From: Enterococcus diestrammenae
GTDB taxonomy: Bacteria > Bacillota > Bacilli > Lactobacillales > Enterococcaceae
DNA: 64,000 nt
Assembly (NCBI RefSeq): GCF_009933255.1
Contig: NZ_MAEI01000053.1
Location: forward strand, 37,871 to 101,870
Direction: 5' to 3'
In this document: in pieces, positions 55,789-64,000 of the stretch
Layout of the letters: each line of letters starts with the position of its first letter
Position numbering within the stretch: position 1 is the stretch's first letter
The notes under the pieces: generated by a model
Told to the model about the DNA's origin: nothing
The model's input: the letters and a program-made list of their open reading frames with translations, nothing else
Database searches by the model: none
Position numbers and translations under genes: made by a program

Positions 55789-55824
55789 AAAAAACCGCTA
55801 GCCAAAGATCGGCTACCGGTTCTA
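55789..55824 (-). terminator. Terminator in the island
   Basis: AACCGGTAGCC / GGCTAGCGGTT then T6 on the minus strand; downstream of the amylase relic. Confidence 0.6.
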
Positions 55825-55875
55825 AAAATGATGTTTATCCTTGTCGAGTCTAACAACTCGTCAGGACGAACAATG

Positions 55876-55944
55876 ATTATTTTCTTGTTAACAGACATAC
55901 TGCTTCCACATGCCTTGAGCGCACCAACTGATCCACCCAGTTCG
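55876..55944 (-). pseudogene. Possible C-terminal scrap of an RNA methyltransferase gene
   Basis: Minus-strand frame TNWVDQLVRSRHVEAVCLLT followed by RK and stop. HVExVxLL is the usual ending of RlmD/RlmCD-type 23S rRNA methyltransferases, and rumA/rlmD 3' ends are known integration sites of serine-recombinase elements in streptococci. The match is short, so tentative. Confidence 0.3.
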
Positions 55945-56515
55945 TTCAGGCCTTCTTCACCAAAATTGGAAGTATGGTTGAAAACTACGTCCTGAATAAT
56001 TTTCATCCCCTTGGCATGCACGGCATCAATCAGAGTTTGATAATCAACCCCGTTGGATTCGTACCGATAGTCCACCGCATTAAAATTAGAAGCATGGTAA
56101 CCATGATAGTCATAGCCAGAATTGTTTTGGACAACAGGAGTAATCCAAATAGCCGTGAATCCCAATGCTTTAATGTAGTCTAACTGTTCAATTAAGCCGG
56201 CAAAGTCACCACGCCATGATGGATCACTTTCAGGATTATTGGCCTTCTTGTCTTCAGACGTGCGGTCATTATTGCTTGAGTCACCATCATAAAAACGAGT
56301 TGTAATCAAAAAATAGATGGTTTCATCCCGAAAATCCGTCCGTGAATTGACATAGAGAATCCCCCGATCTTTCGCTGACAAAATACCTGTATTTTGAGTA
56401 TTTGCAGAGACTGTCTGTGAATACAGGGAATCATGTTTGGAACGATAGTACTCGCCCCAAGCACCATTGATACGGTTAGCCTTGTTACTTTACTTGCAAA
56501 CTGTTTCTTTTTCAT
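55945..56515 (-). pseudogene. Truncated, frameshifted secreted alpha-amylase
   Basis: ATG 56515 opens a signal peptide (MKKKQFASKVTRLTVSM...). About 15-25 codons in, the frame must change to reach NRINGAWGEYYRSKHDS..., then FYDGDSSND-type calcium site, ALGFTAIWITPVVQN and DVVFNHTSN of a GH13 amylase. The amylase stops matching after FNHTSNFGEEG (~55950), where unrelated sequence begins; the catalytic residues are lost. A cre site lies 80 nt upstream of the start, expected for a starch-degrading gene. Confidence 0.8.
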
Positions 56516-56593
56516 TCGTCACCTTTTTAAACATTCTTTTATCTCCAACAATTAGGAAGCACTTTACAGTCTTCCTAAAACCAAATGAAATCG

Positions 56594-56607
56594 TGCAACC
56601 GTTTTCA
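56594..56607. promoter_or_regulatory. cre site (CcpA) upstream of amylase relic
   Basis: TGCAACCGTTTTCA matches TGNNANCGNTNNCA exactly. Confidence 0.6.
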
Positions 56608-56616
56608 TTTAAACTC

Positions 56617-56668
56617 AAAAAATAAAGTGGACCGATTTATCATTATCGGAAAAGCCACTTTATTTTAT
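56617..56668 (-). terminator. Terminator of the pilus operon
   Basis: AAAATAAAGTGG / CCACTTTATTTT with an inner CCGAT/ATCGG stem; T-rich on both strands. Confidence 0.8.
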
Positions 56669-56785
56669 GGGATTTTCTTAGAATAAATTAAGTATACCGA
56701 GACAAGCAATCGAAAGGAATTCCTATCTCAAAGTGAAGTCATCATCCATTCTCGTCTTAAAAAAATTTGAGTCCGCCGTCTTGGG

Positions 56786-57652
56786 CTATGAACGTGTAGG
56801 AGAAGATTTACGGCTTCTTCTAAATTTTCTAAATATGACTATGAGAATAAGGAACAATACTAATCCTAGTATCACTATCGGCATAAAGGTGTAGTAGTCA
56901 ACTTTTGCTTCCTTCACTTCACTTTCCATTAATTCTGGAACATAAGGAACCCGGTGACCACGAACGAGCAGGCGATGACTGTTAATCATATAAGGTGTAC
57001 AGGTGACAAGGGTAATGTAATCCTTCCCTTTCTCAATCTGCAAACTACTAACATCTGTCGGCTCTACCACTTTGATATCATCCACTTGATAGGCATGTAT
57101 CTCAGCTTCCCCAAGCTCGATATAAAAGTGATCCCCCTTTACCAATTCTGGTAAATCTGTAAAGAGTTTTGCCTCCGTCAGACCACGGTGACCAGAAATC
57201 ACCGAGTGAGTAGACTCCCCTCCTATGGGAAATGAAGTCCCTTCCAGATAGCTAGCCCCTTTAGCCAGAAATGCTTCTGTTGGCTGGTCAAAAATAGGCA
57301 AGCGCACTGCTATCTTAGGAATAGAAATTACTCCGATGATATGATCTTCGTAGATAACCTTTGTCTGCTCAATTTCCTTGGCTTCTTCCGAAAATGGATC
57401 AAAGCCTGGAGAAATATTTTGATAGGCAAACTGCCTATTCATCTCCTCCAGTTTTTCAAGTTGTTGTTGGTACTCTTTTTTACTTTTTTGATTAGCTTCT
57501 GCCTGATAATGACTAATCAACTGTTGATTGATCAGGTCATTTAAAGAGTTCCGAACAAATGGGTAGGAGAGAACGCCTAGACCAGCAACCAAAATCAATA
57601 CCATAATTGTATCAATTATTTTTCGCTTGCCGTTTTGTCTGGTGCGAGCCAT
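56786..57652 (-). CDS. Class C pilus sortase
   Basis: 288-residue membrane transpeptidase that polymerises pilins. N-terminal TM (~14-30) and C-terminal TM (~255-275) flank the sortase barrel. Catalytic His155 (SGHRG), Cys218 (TLVTCTP) and Arg227 (HRLLVRG) are present, and DPF at 85-87 matches the class C lid. Follows the backbone pilin gene by 30 nt on the same strand, so it is the last gene of the pilus operon. ATG at 57652 has GGAGGTGAGAAC upstream. Confidence 0.93.
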   Translation of the reverse strand: MARTRQNGKRKIIDTIMVLILVAGLGVLSYPFVRNSLNDLINQQLISHYQAEANQKSKKEYQQQLEKLEEMNRQFAYQNISPGFDPFSEEAKEIEQTKVIYEDHIIGVISIPKIAVRLPIFDQPTEAFLAKGASYLEGTSFPIGGESTHSVISGHRGLTEAKLFTDLPELVKGDHFYIELGEAEIHAYQVDDIKVVEPTDVSSLQIEKGKDYITLVTCTPYMINSHRLLVRGHRVPYVPELMESEVKEAKVDYYTFMPIVILGLVLFLILIVIFRKFRRSRKSSPTRS

Positions 57653-57682
57653 GTTCTCACCTCCCTATTCATTTAATTATTA

Positions 57683-59233
57683 TTAGGCAACTTTACGACG
57701 AGATGTAAAGTAAACACCTGCAAGACCAACCATGGCAACACCAAGAGCTACAAAGAGGATGATACCTGCCCCACCAGTTGAAGGAAGGAATCCTTTAGGT
57801 GTGTTGACGATTTTGGGAGGTGTAGTAGAATTTGTTGTATAAGAATTTTCATCTACAACAAATTCAGTGTAAGCAGCAGGACCTGTTGGTAAAGCATAAC
57901 CTGTTGGGGGAGTAATTTCTTGCAATTGGTAGGTACCATATTCAAGACCTTTTACATCTACAATACCATTAGTTTTAGTTGTATATTTTGTTGCTTCAGA
58001 TTTTTTAGTTGTCCAAACACCACCATCTGCTGTTGCAACAAAGTATTCTGCATCTGCTGCTGTAGATTTACGAACAAAGAACTCTGCACCTTCAAGAGTT
58101 TTAGCTTTGTTATTCACATCAACTTTGACAAATTTGTAACCACCAGTTTTTACAGTTTCGCTATCTGGTGGTGTTTCTTTCTCCCATTTATCGATATCCG
58201 TAGTACCATCGTTACCAAAGATAGCTTTGGCTGTATTGACAATATCAGTGTCAATGTATTCCAAAGAGTTAATTTTCATTTGGTAGTCAAATGAAATTTC
58301 TTTATTAGCAAAAGCTGCTAATTTATCAATACCCGCAGCTGTCAAAGCTGTTGTTACAGTTGTTGTGCCTTTATCTGTCGCTACTGTGACCATGACCGTA
58401 TAGTCATCATCGTTAGTAAGAGTGACACCATCAGCAACAGCTACTGAGAAAGTTGCAGCATCATTGATGAAGCTCAATTGTTCAGATTGGAAAGTATCAA
58501 CAAATTGGAAAACATTGTACAATTTTTGAGCTTGATCATTATCATTAACAAGTCTTGTTGCTGCAATATCAGCAGGAATCGTTGTTTTCAATTGATAGTT
58601 GATAGTTTGACCAATTGAGAAATCAGTTTGTTTGGCACTATTCTTTTGACTGGTAATTTCTTTGTCAAACGGAATATCTTTAGTAGTATTTTTTGGATAA
58701 AGGTGGATATCTGTAAGTACTTCGTCAGTATTTTGTTTGTAGATTGGAAGGCTTACTACCAAGTTGTCTGCGATAGTTTCAACACCATCACTTGCTTGTT
58801 CTACAAAGAGGTATACTGCATCACGCGTACCAGATTTAGGATTTAATTCAAAAGTTGCACTACCATCAGCGGTGGTAGTCTTAGTATCTACCGCACTCTT
58901 ACCTACTGGAGTGACACCTGCTTCACCTCGAACTGCAACAACAGCATCACTAATAGCTTCTGAAACAGTTTTCGTTGCGACAGATTCATCATAAGCAGCA
59001 TAATATTCTGTTGTGACATCATAAGCATCAAATGTGATGCCTGGTAGGAAATCAAAATCTTCGTCTAAGATTTCACCCGTGTTTGTAATAGTACCATCTG
59101 CATCATAGTCTTTTACCTTGTGCAAGGTAATAGATACATTTTCTTCAGCCGCATACACGGTCGGCGCCAGCAAATTACTAAATACACTCACGAAAAGTGT
59201 CGCTAGTAAAGCAAAGACTTTAATCTTCTTCAT
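57683..59233 (-). CDS. Pilus backbone protein (LPXTG, CnaB-type)
   Basis: 516-residue major pilin. Signal peptide ending TVYA|AEE (~residue 29). Pilin motif LYPKN supplies Lys181 for sortase polymerisation; E-box YQLQEITPPTGY carries Glu439 for an intramolecular isopeptide bond. Sorting signal LPSTG at 483-487, hydrophobic span and RRK tail. ATG 59233 follows AAAGGAG. Lies 17 nt after the giant adhesin gene and before sortase C: the standard adhesin-backbone-sortase layout. Confidence 0.92.
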   Translation of the reverse strand: MKKIKVFALLATLFVSVFSNLLAPTVYAAEENVSITLHKVKDYDADGTITNTGEILDEDFDFLPGITFDAYDVTTEYYAAYDESVATKTVSEAISDAVVAVRGEAGVTPVGKSAVDTKTTTADGSATFELNPKSGTRDAVYLFVEQASDGVETIADNLVVSLPIYKQNTDEVLTDIHLYPKNTTKDIPFDKEITSQKNSAKQTDFSIGQTINYQLKTTIPADIAATRLVNDNDQAQKLYNVFQFVDTFQSEQLSFINDAATFSVAVADGVTLTNDDDYTVMVTVATDKGTTTVTTALTAAGIDKLAAFANKEISFDYQMKINSLEYIDTDIVNTAKAIFGNDGTTDIDKWEKETPPDSETVKTGGYKFVKVDVNNKAKTLEGAEFFVRKSTAADAEYFVATADGGVWTTKKSEATKYTTKTNGIVDVKGLEYGTYQLQEITPPTGYALPTGPAAYTEFVVDENSYTTNSTTPPKIVNTPKGFLPSTGGAGIILFVALGVAMVGLAGVYFTSRRKVA

Positions 59234-59249
59234 TTTTATTCTCCTTTAA

Positions 59250-62200
59250 TTAGTTATTTTTTCTTCTCCTAATCATCACAAGTGATGAAGCCATTACCAA
59301 CCATCCTACAAATGCGGTTGATGTTACAACGGTACCCGTTTGTGGCAATCGAATTTTCGGTTTTTTGACGTTAAATATCGATAAGACCGGTCCTTGGGAA
59401 TAAGTTGAAACCCCAACAGTAAATGCAGTTGGTTTGTCTTGTAAGACATAACCAGTAGGTGCTCGTATCTCACTGACAAGATACGAGCCATATCTCAATC
59501 CTCTTATCTCAAAATAGCCATCATCATCCGAAGTTAAACGAACAACCCCAGATGCATTTGTAGCTACCTTTTCGAATTGATACTTTCCTTCCTTGTAGGT
59601 GAGGACCGTATCGTCAGTAGGATTTTTGATAACAAAAGTTGCCTTGGCTAAGGGATTTTGTTTCCCCTCAGCTGCACGTTTGATGAATCGAAAACCTCCT
59701 GTTTGGACATTTTCTCTATCGACCAACGGGGTCAAATCTCCTGGATAAAGGGTTGCCGTATTGACCAAATCTTGGGCAATTGCAGCCTCATCCTTAATAA
59801 CCATTTGATAGGTTACTTCAAGTTTTTTCCCACTAAAGTCTGCCAATTTGGCTACATCAAACACTACTCTAAATTGATTTTCTGACAGACTTACAGCTTT
59901 GATACTATCTGACTGTTTTTCTCCGTCAATAAAAATCTCCAAACTTTCAGAAATAAATCGCAAGCCCTGATCGTAGATATCTTCTATCTTATAGGACGAT
60001 AAATTCGTCATGTCTTGCGGAATGATTGTTGATAAGCGATAGGGTATCGGCTCACCAAAGCTATAACTAGACTGTTTCTCGTCAATTGTTTTATCAAAAG
60101 TAAATATTCCATGTGACTTTGGAAACAAAGATATGAGTGACTTTTCATTACCACTTTCATCCAATATAGGTAGAACAACCACCATATTTTCCATCTTCGT
60201 CACTGCTACAGGTGTAACCAATTCCCGTATGAGATAAACCGCGGGGCGCTGTTGACTGGTTTTCGAAACCGTGAAGCGAACTAAACCAGATTGATCCGTA
60301 GTTGCTACAGCAAGCGATTGTCCATCAATCTTGTTGCTTTTACTCACTGCTTCCTGCGCCTCTTTCAGACTTAATTTCTGACGATTGACGAGTTCATAGA
60401 AGCTCTTGGTCACATCCACAACCTCAAGTTTAGCACCAGCAACTGGTACTCCAGACTTGTACTGCGTATCACTCGGCTGATAAACCAGACGATTTACTTC
60501 AAGTTGTACCTGCTCCTGTTCCTGAGCAGACACTACTTGCGTGCCCCCTGCCAAACCAGCCAGACCAGATGTCGCTACCATAAGGATGATCAACCATTTG
60601 AAGACACGTTTTCTCGCTATGAAAAATAGCAGAGCTACGATGGTCATCGTCAAGCCAATACCAACATAGTCTAAAATGCCATTTCCACCGGTTGTTGGTA
60701 GGATTATTTTCCGCTTATTGTAGATTTTCAAGGTACCAGCATAGGATGATGTGCTTGTAAACTCAAATGGACTTTCATCAGTTTCAGTATCAGCTTTAAC
60801 GTAGGTCACGTTGATTCCATCAACTTTAGAAATCGTGATGGTAAAGTAACCTTTTAATTGAATGAAACCATCTACTGTCTGACTTTCAACTAGATAATAG
60901 GTCTTATCTGCTTGAATCTGTTCCTTATTCAAAACAATTTTTCCGTCAGCATCTGTTGTTACCTTAGCTTTCGGGGTCAGAGTTGAAAAGTCAGTCCCAC
61001 CTGCACTATCATATAGTTTAAACTCCACACCTTGTAGCGGTTTTTGGAAGTTAGACGATAACTTTTCAAGCGTTAATTCAAAATCACGAGGGGCATTTGT
61101 CACAGGTGTAGGATCAAAGATATAGTTATTTGTGCTTGGGTCTATTGCTAAATTACTATCACTATCATATGCCACCACAAATCCATTTTGGTCTGGAAAA
61201 TATGGTTGTGAAATTTGATACCCGTCAGGCGCGGTAACTTCCTTCCAACGATAGGTACCAGCCGTTAAATTTGAAATGGTGATTTTACCATCTTTATCTG
61301 TGGTTTTGTTATCACCTACCACCTCCCATTTTGAATCGACTTGTTGTTCCAAGGAGAAGACTGCTCCAGGCAATGCCGCATTGGTGTCGCTCGCTTTTTT
61401 CTCAAGACTCACTTGATAGAGTCGTGAGTTGGTTTGAGTTGCTTGATACAGATACTTATTATCTACTGGTGTACTAAAGGAACCTTCCAACGTACCAGAA
61501 GAATCATATCCCGCAGGTACTGAAACCTCTTTCCATGTGAAATCTGCACCACTTTCGAAATAACCGATACGAATATATCCGTCGTCTGTCTCCCTTTCCT
61601 TGAATTCGCCATTTCTTACAAAATAGGATTTGCCTGTTTCAAATTGTTTAGCTTCGCTTTCAGTCGTTGTCCACTTAAAATCAGTAGCAGTAGTGTCAGT
61701 GTCAGTATTTAATTTCAAATAATACTGCTTATCATTTTCTGTTTTTGAAATAATAAACGGCACATCATTCAAAGGCTTCTGCGTATCACTATCTGTTTTA
61801 ATCAATTCCAGTTGATACAGTTTTTTATTAGTCGCAGTAGAGTTGAAAGCATTATCTTTTTGCGACTCAGAATAATTAACAACAAACCCAGTATCACTTG
61901 GGTAATATTCCTGATTTTTCTGATAACCTTCTGGAGGTGCAACTTCTTTCCATCTATAAGTACCTTCAGTTAATTGGGTTAATTTAATTTTTCCTAGGCT
62001 CTGGAATACCCCTACATAGACACCAATTTCCTCATCTTTTGAACCGGTCTCCAGGGTATCCACGTAACCAGAAGTTTCAGGGTTGTAAAATTGTTGTACT
62101 ATCCAATTACCGTTCTCATCTTTTTTTTCGATTTGGAAATGTGCACCAGGAACCGGCTTTCCATCTTGATCAACTTTACTCAGTTCTGCAGTATAGTAGT

Positions 62201-63500
62201 TCACAGGTAGTTGCAACATCTGAACAGCTTGGTTGTTCAAGAAACCTCCGGTAGAACCTGAAAAACCCCAATAAACACTAGTGTTTAAATCATCTACTCC
62301 AAATACATGTTGTAAGGAGTATTCAGGAGAACCAATTGCAACATCATAAGTAATAACATCCGTACCATCCTTGGTAACATCATTACTCTGGGAAATATTT
62401 CTCGAACCCTCGTGACCTTGTTTATATATTTTATAGTTTAGATTACCTGTATTAGTATCAATATTAGGTGTCCATGTCACTTCCAACCGATGCCATAAAC
62501 CATCTGCTAGATTAGTTGTTGGCCAATTAGATATTTTCCAGCTATATGGATTAGTCTTTTCTGACACTTCCCCGTTCCAACCTAAACTGAGCTTAATTTT
62601 GTGCTTATTTGTTGTTTTATCTGGCTCCCAATTTTGGTTGGCTCTGTTATTTTTGAAATCATTCAAAATGTTGATTGCAATATGACCATGCTGTGTATTT
62701 AGATGATCTTCATTGTGAATAATGGAGGTTAAGTCATTATCCGAGTGTTGTGTAGTATTATTATTGTTATAGAAAGTATCAAACTCCAAGGTGATTCCGT
62801 TTTCAACACCTCTCCAAAAATCAACCATGTTATTGGTATCACTACTTACATTGGCACTGAAGTTTGAACCATACACCCCTAGACCATTCCCTAGGGCACC
62901 ATAAGCATTCATGCCTGTATTTTCTAAACTACCCGATGCCAACTTACCATCAGCCTGTATATCAGACGGTTGTTTTAAGTCATTATGCATTGTGAAGGTG
63001 ATGCCATCTGCACCACCAAGTCCAGAAAAATTACGGTTATATTGCGTTCTTTCCCCAAGATAAACATAAGCGACCATGTGGAAGGGCTCACTGAGCTTTA
63101 TTTTATTTTGTTGATTACTCCACATTACCCCAGACTGCCATCTCGCATCCCTCGTGATAACCGCAACAGATGAATCAGTTTCTGTAACATAGGAACGATT
63201 GTTTGCTAACTTGGCGGTTTGATTATGATCGTCAGATACTGAACCAGTATAAATTAACTCTGGATAATGAAACATATCCAACATATTAACCGTATCAGCA
63301 ATCGCAGGTGGAGCTGGCAAAGTTGTTGCTACATTATTGTAATTCTGAGTAGGCCATTCTCGTTGAGTTTGGTCTGGAAACTGATTTAACGGATCGTACG
63401 CAAACACCTCCAAAGGACTACTCCCAAGAGCTACAAGAAGAATCATCAGCCCCGTCACTAATTTCCTTATTAATTTCAAAAGTCCATTTCTCCTTTTCAT
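59250..63500 (-). CDS. Giant pilus protein: lectin-like tip adhesin fused to a minor pilin (two LPXTG signals)
   Basis: 1416 residues. Signal peptide ending EVFA|YDP; an L-type lectin-like domain (~60-440, GLGGADGITFTMHN, NGITLEFDTFYN); several SpaA/CnaB repeats with E-boxes (YRWKEVAPPEGY, YRWKEVTAPDGY); then a complete sorting signal LPTTG (934-938), membrane helix and ARKR. Without a stop the frame continues into a second signal peptide ending VVSA|QE (~992), a pilin-like region with LFPKSHG and SEIRAPTGY, and a final LPQTG (1385-1389) plus RRRKNN tail. Two pilus proteins are thus joined. ATG 63500 has no ribosome site; TTG 63479, 10 nt after AAAGGAG, may be the real start. Confidence 0.9.
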   Translation of the reverse strand: MKRRNGLLKLIRKLVTGLMILLVALGSSPLEVFAYDPLNQFPDQTQREWPTQNYNNVATTLPAPPAIADTVNMLDMFHYPELIYTGSVSDDHNQTAKLANNRSYVTETDSSVAVITRDARWQSGVMWSNQQNKIKLSEPFHMVAYVYLGERTQYNRNFSGLGGADGITFTMHNDLKQPSDIQADGKLASGSLENTGMNAYGALGNGLGVYGSNFSANVSSDTNNMVDFWRGVENGITLEFDTFYNNNNTTQHSDNDLTSIIHNEDHLNTQHGHIAINILNDFKNNRANQNWEPDKTTNKHKIKLSLGWNGEVSEKTNPYSWKISNWPTTNLADGLWHRLEVTWTPNIDTNTGNLNYKIYKQGHEGSRNISQSNDVTKDGTDVITYDVAIGSPEYSLQHVFGVDDLNTSVYWGFSGSTGGFLNNQAVQMLQLPVNYYTAELSKVDQDGKPVPGAHFQIEKKDENGNWIVQQFYNPETSGYVDTLETGSKDEEIGVYVGVFQSLGKIKLTQLTEGTYRWKEVAPPEGYQKNQEYYPSDTGFVVNYSESQKDNAFNSTATNKKLYQLELIKTDSDTQKPLNDVPFIISKTENDKQYYLKLNTDTDTTATDFKWTTTESEAKQFETGKSYFVRNGEFKERETDDGYIRIGYFESGADFTWKEVSVPAGYDSSGTLEGSFSTPVDNKYLYQATQTNSRLYQVSLEKKASDTNAALPGAVFSLEQQVDSKWEVVGDNKTTDKDGKITISNLTAGTYRWKEVTAPDGYQISQPYFPDQNGFVVAYDSDSNLAIDPSTNNYIFDPTPVTNAPRDFELTLEKLSSNFQKPLQGVEFKLYDSAGGTDFSTLTPKAKVTTDADGKIVLNKEQIQADKTYYLVESQTVDGFIQLKGYFTITISKVDGINVTYVKADTETDESPFEFTSTSSYAGTLKIYNKRKIILPTTGGNGILDYVGIGLTMTIVALLFFIARKRVFKWLIILMVATSGLAGLAGGTQVVSAQEQEQVQLEVNRLVYQPSDTQYKSGVPVAGAKLEVVDVTKSFYELVNRQKLSLKEAQEAVSKSNKIDGQSLAVATTDQSGLVRFTVSKTSQQRPAVYLIRELVTPVAVTKMENMVVVLPILDESGNEKSLISLFPKSHGIFTFDKTIDEKQSSYSFGEPIPYRLSTIIPQDMTNLSSYKIEDIYDQGLRFISESLEIFIDGEKQSDSIKAVSLSENQFRVVFDVAKLADFSGKKLEVTYQMVIKDEAAIAQDLVNTATLYPGDLTPLVDRENVQTGGFRFIKRAAEGKQNPLAKATFVIKNPTDDTVLTYKEGKYQFEKVATNASGVVRLTSDDDGYFEIRGLRYGSYLVSEIRAPTGYVLQDKPTAFTVGVSTYSQGPVLSIFNVKKPKIRLPQTGTVVTSTAFVGWLVMASSLVMIRRRKNN

Positions 63501-63545
63501 GAATAAAGCAAGTTAGCATCCAATTGACATCATTCTGCACACATT

Positions 63546-63559
63546 GTGCAACCGTTTGC
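63546..63559. promoter_or_regulatory. cre site downstream of the pilus -10
   Basis: TGCAACCGTTTGCG, palindromic (GCAAACGGTTGC on the other strand), one mismatch to the CcpA consensus, beginning 3 nt past the -10; it suits repression of pili by carbon source. Confidence 0.6.
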
Positions 63560-63562
63560 GTT

Positions 63563-63591
63563 ATTGTATCATATCAAAAATAAAAAAACAA
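63563..63591 (-). promoter_or_regulatory. Promoter of the pilus operon
   Basis: Minus-strand TTGTTT (63586-63591), 17 nt, TACAAT (63563-63568). A second copy lies at 63951-63979. Confidence 0.6.
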
Positions 63592-63612
63592 GGCGGATTT
63601 TATAATGAACTT

Positions 63613-63733
63613 AGCCACCTAGTAAAATAAAAAAACGTCATCGCAAAATTTCATGTATTATTGAGGTTCCACAACCAATCAATAAAGGATGAAATCACGA
63701 TGGCGCAACTTGAGAATACCACAGTATCACGCA
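63613..63733. mobile_element. 121-bp insert between the direct repeats, possibly an insertion-sequence end
   Basis: Unique sequence between the repeats. On the plus strand AAAGGATGAAATCACG precedes ATG 63700 (MAQLENTTVSRM), like the start of a transposase gene, cut off by repeat copy 2 after 12 codons. The family is not recognised. Confidence 0.35.
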
Positions 63734-63888
63734 TGAGTAGGCCATTCTCGTTGAGTTTGGTCTGGAAACTGATTTAACGGATCGTACGCAAACACCTCCA
63801 AAGGACTACTCCCAAGAGCTACAAGAAGAATCATCAGCCCCGTCACTAATTTCCTTATTAATTTCAAAAGTCCATTTCTCCTTTTCAT
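63727..63888 (-). pseudogene. Truncated second copy of the giant pilus gene (5' end only)
   Basis: Within repeat copy 2 the same ATG and signal peptide are encoded (MKRRNGLLKLIRKL...), running 51 residues into the mature protein (QREWPT) before two foreign codons and TGA. Promoter and cre site are intact (the cre half-site is even more symmetric, CGCAACCGTTTGCG), so a short secreted fragment could be made. Confidence 0.8.
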
Positions 63889-64000
63889 GAATAAAGCAAG
63901 TTAGTATCCAATTGACATCATTCTGCACACAATGCGCAACCGTTTGCGTTATTGTATCATATCAAAAATAAAAAAACAAGGCGGATTTTATAATGAACTT
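63734..64000. repeat. 267-bp direct repeat, copy 2 (reaches window end)
   Basis: Offset by exactly 388 bp from copy 1; still matching at the last base of the window, so the true length is unknown. Confidence 0.95.

Larger units (their letters stand above)
63346..63612. repeat. 267-bp direct repeat, copy 1 (pilus promoter and gene start)
   Basis: Identical to 63734-64000 except for about three bases (for example TTAGCATCC vs TTAGTATCC and ACATTGTGC vs ACAATGCGC). Covers the promoter, cre site and first ~51 codons of the giant gene. Confidence 0.95.

Noticed and set aside
1..64000. CRISPR array, rRNA or tRNA genes
   Set aside because: No regularly spaced direct repeats, no cas genes, and no rRNA or tRNA-like sequence was recognised by eye; the 9-bp tandem repeats at ~43130 encode the NES linker.

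Overview
The window is a low-to-moderate GC Firmicutes chromosome, most likely an Enterococcus or close relative. The evidence is gene content and order: murI / fused rph-rdgB / yfcE / CBS protein, comEA-comEB-comEC-holA, the paired ACT and DUF711 genes, class C sortase pili, strong AGGAGG ribosome sites and frequent TTG starts. The species cannot be fixed from the sequence alone. No rRNA, tRNA or CRISPR array was seen.

Layout. 1-5 kb: cyclophilin, fabI with a FabT-like operator, Na/Pi cotransporter, MscS channel. 5-10 kb (minus): membrane-anchored nuclease/phosphatase, then murI / rph-rdgB / yfcE / CBS. 10-13 kb (minus): glutamine/glutamate-type ABC transporter operon. 13.5-25 kb: trpS, XPD-like nuclease-helicase, MBL hydrolase, phosphatase, uppP, P1B-4 metal ATPase, Pit phosphate transporter with its DUF47 partner, rpsT. 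26-33 kb (minus): recQ, holA and late competence genes, with comEA split by a frameshift. 33-43 kb: HAD phosphatase, DUF711 and ACT pair, PGM, GNAT, MATE pump, a P-II/DUF1538 operon, metallophosphoesterase, LysM-3D wall protein. 44-49 kb: amino acid permease, 2-hydroxyacid (lactate-type) dehydrogenase, adenine deaminase.

50-56.5 kb looks like a decayed acquired island. It holds an AraC/GyrI regulator with an internal stop, a truncated GNAT, a methyltransferase, a nucleotidyltransferase with an internal stop, an HTH gene, the C-terminal part of a frameshifted serine recombinase, and a signal-peptide-bearing alpha-amylase cut off in mid-domain. 56.7-64 kb is a pilus operon: sortase C, backbone pilin and a 1416-residue giant. 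The giant carries two complete cell-wall sorting signals and an internal signal peptide, so it looks like a tip adhesin and a minor pilin joined into one frame. Its promoter and 5' end are duplicated 388 bp further on, flanking a 121-bp foreign insert.

The most striking non-genic feature is a family of dispersed intergenic repeats (at least six copies plus a fragment). They have conserved, covarying stem-loops, usually lie sense-oriented downstream of genes, and in several copies abut a unique terminator. One copy is bounded by 19-bp terminal inverted repeats.
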